From the NCBI RefSeq assembly GCF_004006295.1, contig NZ_CP026095.1, positions 4,307,501-4,371,500 of the forward strand: a stretch of DNA of 64,000 nucleotides, written 5' to 3'. Made by a program: the position numbers and the translations under genes. The notes beneath the pieces are model-generated. The model saw nothing but the letters and a program-made list of their open reading frames with translations, did no database searches and was not told the DNA's origin. This stretch comes from Peribacillus asahii. GTDB lineage: Bacteria > Bacillota > Bacilli > Bacillales > DSM-1321. Below are positions 59,127 through 64,000 of the stretch, one piece after another (position 1 is the first letter of the stretch; the number at the start of each line of letters is the position of its first letter).

Positions 59127-61118
59127 TCATCCTTCCGCTTTTAACTCTAGTAATAAATCACGAAGTTCGGCTGCTCGTTCAAAGTCTAACGCCTTAGCCG
59201 CTTCTTTCATATCTAATTCTAATTGCTGCATCACTTTTTCGCGCTCTTTCTTCGATAATTTTGCATAGTTTGGTGCAGGTTTTTCTTGATAAGTTTCTGA
59301 TTCTTCTGCTACATGCGTTGCGCGAATGACATCACGAATTTCTTTTTGAATCGTTTGCGGGACAATTCCGTGTTCTTCATTATAACGTTCTTGAATTTCA
59401 CGACGACGCTTTGTCTCTTCGATGGCTAGCTCCATTGAATTTGTCATACGATCGGCGTACATAATTACATGCCCATTTGCATTTCGTGCTGCCCGCCCAA
59501 TCGTTTGAATGAGCGACCGCTCCGAACGAAGGAAGCCTTCTTTATCAGCATCTAATATGGCTACTAACGACACCTCTGGAATGTCCAAACCTTCTCGAAG
59601 CAAGTTAATTCCGACTAACACATCGTATTTCCCCATACGAAGCTCGCGAATAATTTCAATTCGTTCTAACGTTTTCACTTCTGAATGTAAATATTGCACT
59701 TTAATGCCGATTTCTTTTAAATAATCGGTTAAGTCTTCGGACATTTTTTTCGTTAAGGTTGTAATTAAGACGCGTTCATTCTTCCGAATCCGCTCTTGAA
59801 TTTCATCAATCAAGTCATCAATCTGACCTTCAATTGGTCGTACATCAATAAGCGGGTCAAGCAGGCCGGTAGGACGAATGATTTGTTCGACCATCTCTGG
59901 CGTATGCTCCAATTCGAATGGACCCGGCGTCGCTGAAACAAAAACAGCCTGACTTACTTTCTCTTCAAACTCTTCAAAACGCAAAGGTCGATTGTCCTTC
60001 GCTGATGGCAATCGAAATCCATGATCCACTAGCACTTGCTTACGCGCTTGGTCCCCATTAAACATTCCGCGAACTTGCGGCAATGTCACATGTGATTCAT
60101 CGACAACAAGCAGAAAATCCTTTGGAAAATAATCCAATAACGTATAAGGTGTTGCCCCCGCTGGACGAAGGGTTAAATGACGTGAATAATTCTCAATCCC
60201 GGAACAGAAGCCCATTTCCCTCATCATTTCCAAGTCGTAGCGCGTTCTCTGCTCTAGACGCTGTGCCTCAAGCAGTTGATCATTGTCACGTAACTCCTTC
60301 AAACGTTCTTCTAATTCTTTCTCAATATTCTCAATCGCTATGCGCATCTTTTCTTCACGAGTAACGAAGTGGGACGCTGGAAAAATAGCGATGTGCTCTC
60401 GTTCCCCTGTAATTTCGCCCGTTAATGCGTCTACTTCTCGAATTCGATCAATTTCGTCACCAAAAAACTCCACTCGAACACATTGTTCGTCACGTGAAGC
60501 CGGAAAAATCTCAACAACATCGCCTCGTACCCGAAACGTTCCCCTTGTGAACTGAATGTCATTTCGTTCATACTGAATATCGACAAGCTTATGAAGCAAT
60601 GCATTTCGATCAATTTCCATTCCTGTGCGCAATGATACGACCATTTCGCGATACTCTTCAGGAGAACCTAAACCATAAATACAAGAAACACTCGCAATAA
60701 TAATGACATCGTCCCGTTCAAACAATGATGATGTCGCCGAATGCCGCAATTTATCAATCTCATCGTTAATACTCGCATCTTTTTCAATAAATGTATCTGT
60801 CGAAGGCACATACGCTTCTGGCTGATAATAATCATAGTAACTAACAAAATATTCAACAGCATTATTCGGGAAAAACTCTTTAAACTCACTATAAAGCTGC
60901 CCTGCTAATGTTTTATTATGAGCAATCACAAGTGTCGGTTTATTCACTTCTTTAATGACATTAGATACCGTAAACGTCTTCCCTGTTCCCGTTGCACCAA
61001 GCAATGTTTGATACCTTTTGCCCTCATTAATGCCCTCCACAATCTTTTGAATCGCTGCAGGCTGATCTCCTTGAGGAGAATATTTAGAGACTAACTCAAA
61101 AACATCCTTCACTAACAT
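59127..61118 (-). CDS. uvrB: Excinuclease ABC subunit B
   Basis: 663-aa helicase-like damage verifier. Walker [16 protein letters not shown] near residue 40, beta-hairpin [12 protein letters not shown], motif DESH, motif [11 protein letters not shown], and the C-terminal UVR motif ([18 protein letters not shown]) for UvrC contact. First gene of uvrBA. Confidence 0.98.
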   Translation of the reverse strand: MLVKDVFELVSKYSPQGDQPAAIQKIVEGINEGKRYQTLLGATGTGKTFTVSNVIKEVNKPTLVIAHNKTLAGQLYSEFKEFFPNNAVEYFVSYYDYYQPEAYVPSTDTFIEKDASINDEIDKLRHSATSSLFERDDVIIIASVSCIYGLGSPEEYREMVVSLRTGMEIDRNALLHKLVDIQYERNDIQFTRGTFRVRGDVVEIFPASRDEQCVRVEFFGDEIDRIREVDALTGEITGEREHIAIFPASHFVTREEKMRIAIENIEKELEERLKELRDNDQLLEAQRLEQRTRYDLEMMREMGFCSGIENYSRHLTLRPAGATPYTLLDYFPKDFLLVVDESHVTLPQVRGMFNGDQARKQVLVDHGFRLPSAKDNRPLRFEEFEEKVSQAVFVSATPGPFELEHTPEMVEQIIRPTGLLDPLIDVRPIEGQIDDLIDEIQERIRKNERVLITTLTKKMSEDLTDYLKEIGIKVQYLHSEVKTLERIEIIRELRMGKYDVLVGINLLREGLDIPEVSLVAILDADKEGFLRSERSLIQTIGRAARNANGHVIMYADRMTNSMELAIEETKRRREIQERYNEEHGIVPQTIQKEIRDVIRATHVAEESETYQEKPAPNYAKLSKKEREKVMQQLELDMKEAAKALDFERAAELRDLLLELKAEG

Positions 61119-61233
61119 TGCCTCCTACGTAACCGTTTTATCTCATATATACACATTCTACCACAACTGACCATCTACAAACCAACAAAAGCGAACGTCC
61201 ATTCTTACTTTTTAGCTATAATATTAATATAAC

Positions 61234-61287
61234 GATAGTTGGCTCATTTTAGCGAAACCACAGTTTCACTAAAATGAGCCAACTATC
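61234..61287. other. 54-nt inverted repeat between uvrB and DUF6944 gene
   Basis: Arms beginning GATAGTTGGCTCATTTTAG and its exact complement, continued by GAAAC/GTTTC after one mismatch, loop CACA. No T-run, and stem about 24 bp. It could be the terminator of the leftward gene at 61316 or a small mobile hairpin element. Confidence 0.6.
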
Positions 61288-61315
61288 AACCATGTCATAT
61301 AACCTATCTATACTG

Positions 61316-61963
61316 TTAATGATAGGAATAAGGAGACAAAGTATCACTTTCCGTTTCTGAAGATAAATCGGACTCCACTTCAAGAGTAATGGCACGAATT
61401 AATATAAATGAACCAATAGCTAGAATCCAGCTTCCAACCAATAAAATGCGCTCTCCAATTATATGTTTATCGTTTAAAATAAAAATCTTGCCAACTGCTC
61501 CTAAAAAAGAACCTAAAGAAATAAAACTATTTCCCGTAATCGCAAGGGACCTAAATGATGAATCCTCTTCAAGAAATGCACCTACTGCTTCAAAAGCGGC
61601 ACCCAGACCTTGAATTCCACTGCCGAGAGCATCTACTTTTGCTCCTCCTTCTTCTGAAACATTCAGTTCCATATCTACGCCAACTGCATTTGTAGTATTA
61701 CCAGCAGCTTCAACCCAGGCACCAAAAATCGTATATAGTTCCGCTAGACCGCTCTCTGGTCTTAACAGCTTAGTTCTGCCAATAGCTTGCAATGAATTGC
61801 CAAAAGCTTCAATTCCATTTCCTTTTATAATTAAATCTTTACCAAGATTGCTGCTTGTAAAAGTTTGTCGGGTTTGCCCGACTGCATCAACAAGCGCCCC
61901 AAAACCGAGTATCCATGCTCCTGCAACAAGGAGATCTTCTCCATGAGTAATCATATTCGACAT
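61316..61963 (-). CDS. DUF6944-type repetitive protein
   Basis: 215 aa built from degenerate Gly/Ala repeats of the type W.LG.GALVDAVGQT, IEAFGNSLQAIG, WVEAAGNTTNAVG, IQGLGAAFEAVG and FISLGSFLGAVG. A more hydrophobic C-terminal part (LLVGSWILAIGSFILI) and an acidic tail follow. Resembles the DUF6944 repetitive proteins of Bacillus; function unknown. Start follows AAGGAGC. Confidence 0.75.
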   Translation of the reverse strand: MSNMITHGEDLLVAGAWILGFGALVDAVGQTRQTFTSSNLGKDLIIKGNGIEAFGNSLQAIGRTKLLRPESGLAELYTIFGAWVEAAGNTTNAVGVDMELNVSEEGGAKVDALGSGIQGLGAAFEAVGAFLEEDSSFRSLAITGNSFISLGSFLGAVGKIFILNDKHIIGERILLVGSWILAIGSFILIRAITLEVESDLSSETESDTLSPYSYH

Positions 61964-62060
61964 GCTCCTTCGTAAGAAGTTACCTTATGTTATTCATGAA
62001 CCTGTATTTGGTACATAAGCTTCATTATCTATGAATCGCGGGAGGAGATTTAAATAAGCT

Positions 62061-62085
62061 AAAAAAAGCACCTGCTCAGGCGCTT
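62061..62085 (-). terminator. Terminator of csbA
   Basis: Stem AGCGCCTG/CAGGTGCT (GU) overlapping the csbA stop codon, then TTTTTTT. Confidence 0.8.
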
Positions 62086-62309
62086 TTCGATGTTCTCTTC
62101 ATCATTTTCGATGATAAATAAAAACCTAGCGTTAACGAAAACGCATCGATCACAATGAGAGGCCATGTATGCGTATAGCCTTTATATGCGGATGCTGCAA
62201 TTAATGCCACCGTTAAAACTAATCCTACAACATGGTTATACGTAACCCTTGTAAATAACATTACAAGAAGACAAGGCAAAAAAAGCGCAGCAAGAAATTT
62301 CGTAATCAT
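62076..62309 (-). CDS. csbA: CsbA family membrane protein
   Basis: 77 aa, matching B. subtilis CsbA in length and in the core ALFLPCLLVMLFTRVTYN. Three hydrophobic helices. A sigma-B controlled protein of unknown function in B. subtilis, normally just upstream of uvrB. Here it is separated from uvrB by the DUF6944 gene. ATG 62309 follows AAGGAG at 9 nt; longer frame rejected. Confidence 0.88.
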   Translation of the reverse strand: MITKFLAALFLPCLLVMLFTRVTYNHVVGLVLTVALIAASAYKGYTHTWPLIVIDAFSLTLGFYLSSKMMKRTSKSA

Positions 62310-62346
62310 ATTGTCCATCTCCTTATCATAAAGGGCATTATTTCTT

Positions 62347-62375
62347 AGTTTAGTGAAAGTCATTCTCTTTGACAA
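62347..62375 (-). promoter_or_regulatory. Probable promoter of csbA
   Basis: Minus-strand TTGTCA, 17-bp spacer, TAAACT, about 40 bp before the start. It looks like sigma-A rather than sigma-B. Confidence 0.45.
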
Positions 62376-62683
62376 TCTTTACAAATAGCTTCCTAAATGA
62401 ATTCATTATAACGTTTAATCATAAAATATACACTTATTAAGTGAAGCCTCTGTGGTAAAACACTGTTGATTAACAAAAACTCGTAAAATAGAAACTTACT
62501 TTCTCTTCTTATCAAACACTCTAATTATTTTCCATAGGATGTCCTCATCTATTTGTCAATATGTCTTCCGCTCGTTTTTTATTTTTTCCTCATTAGTATT
62601 CAAAATACTCCATCCTTCACAACATTGAAAAAACTCTACAAAATCCCTATTTCATACAAATTACTACTCATAATTTCCTAATT

Positions 62684-62739
62684 TGACACAAACGCATTGA
62701 AAGAACTACCATTACACTGTCGTATAATGTACTATAATT
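62684..62739 (+). promoter_or_regulatory. Promoter region of the amidase gene
   Basis: Two perfect TATAAT boxes (62724-62729 and 62734-62739). TTGACA at 62684 and TTGAAA at 62697 are -35-like but none is at 16-18 bp, so the exact pairing is unclear. The gene-free region 62376-62845 shows nothing else. Confidence 0.4.
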
Positions 62740-62845
62740 ACTGAGATAATTTTCTATTTTAATAGTAAAAAGGGTTAAAAATAAGACTATTAAATATATA
62801 TAAAGTCTCGTATTACCCCATCAAAAATCACAGGAGGAAAGCTTT

Positions 62846-64000
62846 ATGAAAAGTAAAGTAATGACAATACTCGTAGCTACCTTTGTATTTTTTGCCACCT
62901 TCTCTTCTTCCATCGAAAGCCATTTTGTTTCTGCAGCGAGTAAGGAAGGCATCGTTACTGCAAACACTCTCAATGTTCGCGAAAAAGCATCGACTAGTTC
63001 CAAAACAATCGGCACCTTGAAAAAAGGGAAGATTGTAACGATTACGAAACAACAAAGCAGCTGGTCTCAAATTAAATATGGCTCAAAAACGGGCTGGATT
63101 TCTACTACATACATAAATGAAATAGGATATGTAACCTCTACTACATTAAAACTATACAAATCGAACAGCTCTAACAGCACATCTTTAGCTACCCTAAAAA
63201 AAGGTACCTCTGTGCAAATGAAAGCGACTAAAGGCAGCTGGCTTCAAGTCTATGTATCATCGAATAAAAAGACAGGCTGGGTTACAAAAAAGAATATTTC
63301 CAGCACAAAAGCAGCAGCTACAACAGCCTCTACAACTACATATTATGTGACTTCTGATACGTTAAATATTCGCCAATCCGGCACTACTAAAGCAAAAATC
63401 TTAGAAACTATTAAAAAGGGCGATGCTGTTACCTACTACTCAAAGTCTGGTAACTGGGCAAAAGTAAAAACGAGCTCAGGAACGATAGGCTGGGCTTCGC
63501 TTACATACTTATCGAAAACAAAGCCTGTCGTAACAAAAACGTATTACGTGACGTCGAATTCATTAAATGTTAGAACAGCTGGCAATACTTCAGCTAAAGT
63601 GCTTACAGCCATTAAAAAAGGAGCAGCTGTTACTTACTACTCAAAATCAGGGGATTGGGCAAAAATTAAAACGGCTTCCGGCGTAACCGGTTGGGTTTCG
63701 ATGAAATACTTATCTACAACAAAACCAAAAGTCACAGCAAGTGCTGAGACGGTTTCAAATAGCAATATGCGCTATGTTATATCGGAAACGTTAAACGTTC
63801 GTAAATCAGCAAGTTCCTCATCTGCCATTTTAGAAACAGCTTCTCGCGGGGATGCTTTAACATTAAAACAAACAAGTGGAGATTGGGGACAAGTCGTTAC
63901 TTCTAATAATGTAACCGGTTGGGTTTCTCTTGCCTATGTATCTAATAAAAAGTGGACAAAAGGATTAAAAAACAAAGTTATCGTGCTTGATCCAGGCCAT
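62846..64000 (+). CDS. N-acetylmuramoyl-L-alanine amidase with five SH3b repeats (3' end off window)
   Basis: 385 codons visible. Signal peptide (about 1-31, SAAS). Five bacterial SH3 domains, each starting like YVTS..LNVR and ending TGW.S..Y(L/I), at about residues 34-92, 94-152, 168-225, 231-290 and 305-362. The Amidase_3 domain then begins with KVIVLDPGH, its first zinc ligand being that His. A secreted peptidoglycan hydrolase similar to B. subtilis YrvJ. Start ATG 62846 follows AGGAGG. The second SH3 repeat is diverged (LKLYKSNSS). Confidence 0.93.
   Translation, partial: MKSKVMTILVATFVFFATFSSSIESHFVSAASKEGIVTANTLNVREKASTSSKTIGTLKKGKIVTITKQQSSWSQIKYGSKTGWISTTYINEIGYVTSTTLKLYKSNSSNSTSLATLKKGTSVQMKATKGSWLQVYVSSNKKTGWVTKKNISSTKAAATTASTTTYYVTSDTLNIRQSGTTKAKILETIKKGDAVTYYSKSGNWAKVKTSSGTIGWASLTYLSKTKPVVTKTYYVTSNSLNVRTAGNTSAKVLTAIKKGAAVTYYSKSGDWAKIKTASGVTGWVSMKYLSTTKPKVTASAETVSNSNMRYVISETLNVRKSASSSSAILETASRGDALTLKQTSGDWGQVVTSNNVTGWVSLAYVSNKKWTKGLKNKVIVLDPGH

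Noticed and set aside
62821..63070. Minus-strand frames opposite the amidase
   Set aside because: Shadows of the repetitive SH3 coding region without RBS.

Overview
The window is a piece of a low-to-moderate GC Bacillaceae chromosome. The gene set and order match the Bacillus subtilis region rnr-est-secG / cggR-gapA-pgk-tpiA-gpmI-eno / sigL / clpP-crh-whiA-yvcK-yvcJ-yvcI-trxB-yvcD / his operon / yvoF-ppaX-yvoD-lgt-hprK / yvlB-uvrA-uvrB-csbA. Ribosome binding sites are strong AGGAGG types, and GTG and TTG starts are common. I cannot name the species.

Left chromosomal part (1-16402). rnr (3' part off the window), esterase and secG run leftward. A plus-strand group follows: a membrane protein, a VanY-like D,D-carboxypeptidase lipoprotein and a 14-TM MFS drug exporter. 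Next is a FusB-type EF-G-binding protein. The glycolytic operon cggR-gapA-pgk-tpiA-gpmI-eno carries a recognisable CggR operator. Behind it lie a glutaredoxin-like gene and sigL.

Integrated mobile element (16403-33780, about 17.3 kb). It is bounded by perfect 71-bp direct repeats that are the 3' part of a tRNA-Arg(CCG) gene. The intact tRNA is at the right end beside a tyrosine integrase with all catalytic residues. Inside are an FtsK/TcpA-like DNA pump, a replication-relaxation family protein, a small pilin- or holin-like membrane protein, several XRE and winged-helix regulators, and a ParB-like protein with a C-terminal J-domain (HPD motif). A degenerate ~60-bp tandem array lies directly upstream of the ParB-like gene. 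Further left is a translationally coupled block of phage-like and unknown genes with an HNH nuclease, then left-end cargo (a secreted protein and a lipoprotein). A 0.9-kb gene-poor stretch (29.3-30.3 kb) holds long direct repeats, a 35-aa membrane peptide and a probable structured RNA with its own terminator. No VirB4-, VirB6- or VirB8-like genes are visible. The element is therefore either a minimal FtsK-type conjugative element or a mobilizable one.

Right chromosomal part (33781-64000). clpP has a CtsR box and transcribes rightward. crh, whiA, yvcK, rapZ/yvcJ, nudix yvcI, trxB and the TPR protein yvcD run leftward, as does the compact operon hisZGDBHAF(IE). hisC is not in the window. A plus-strand pair encodes an acidic LPNTA surface protein and its class D sortase. 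Then come yvoF, ppaX, yvoD, lgt, hprK, yvlB, uvrA, uvrB, a DUF6944-type protein and csbA. The window ends inside a multi-SH3 N-acetylmuramoyl-L-alanine amidase.

The carbon-control genes gapA/cggR, crh, yvcK, rapZ and hprK cluster in the two chromosomal flanks. Crh and HPrK form a phosphorylation pair. Three copies of a dispersed Bacillaceae intergenic repeat (2.2, 36.1 and 38.6 kb) and several unexplained long palindromes lie between genes.
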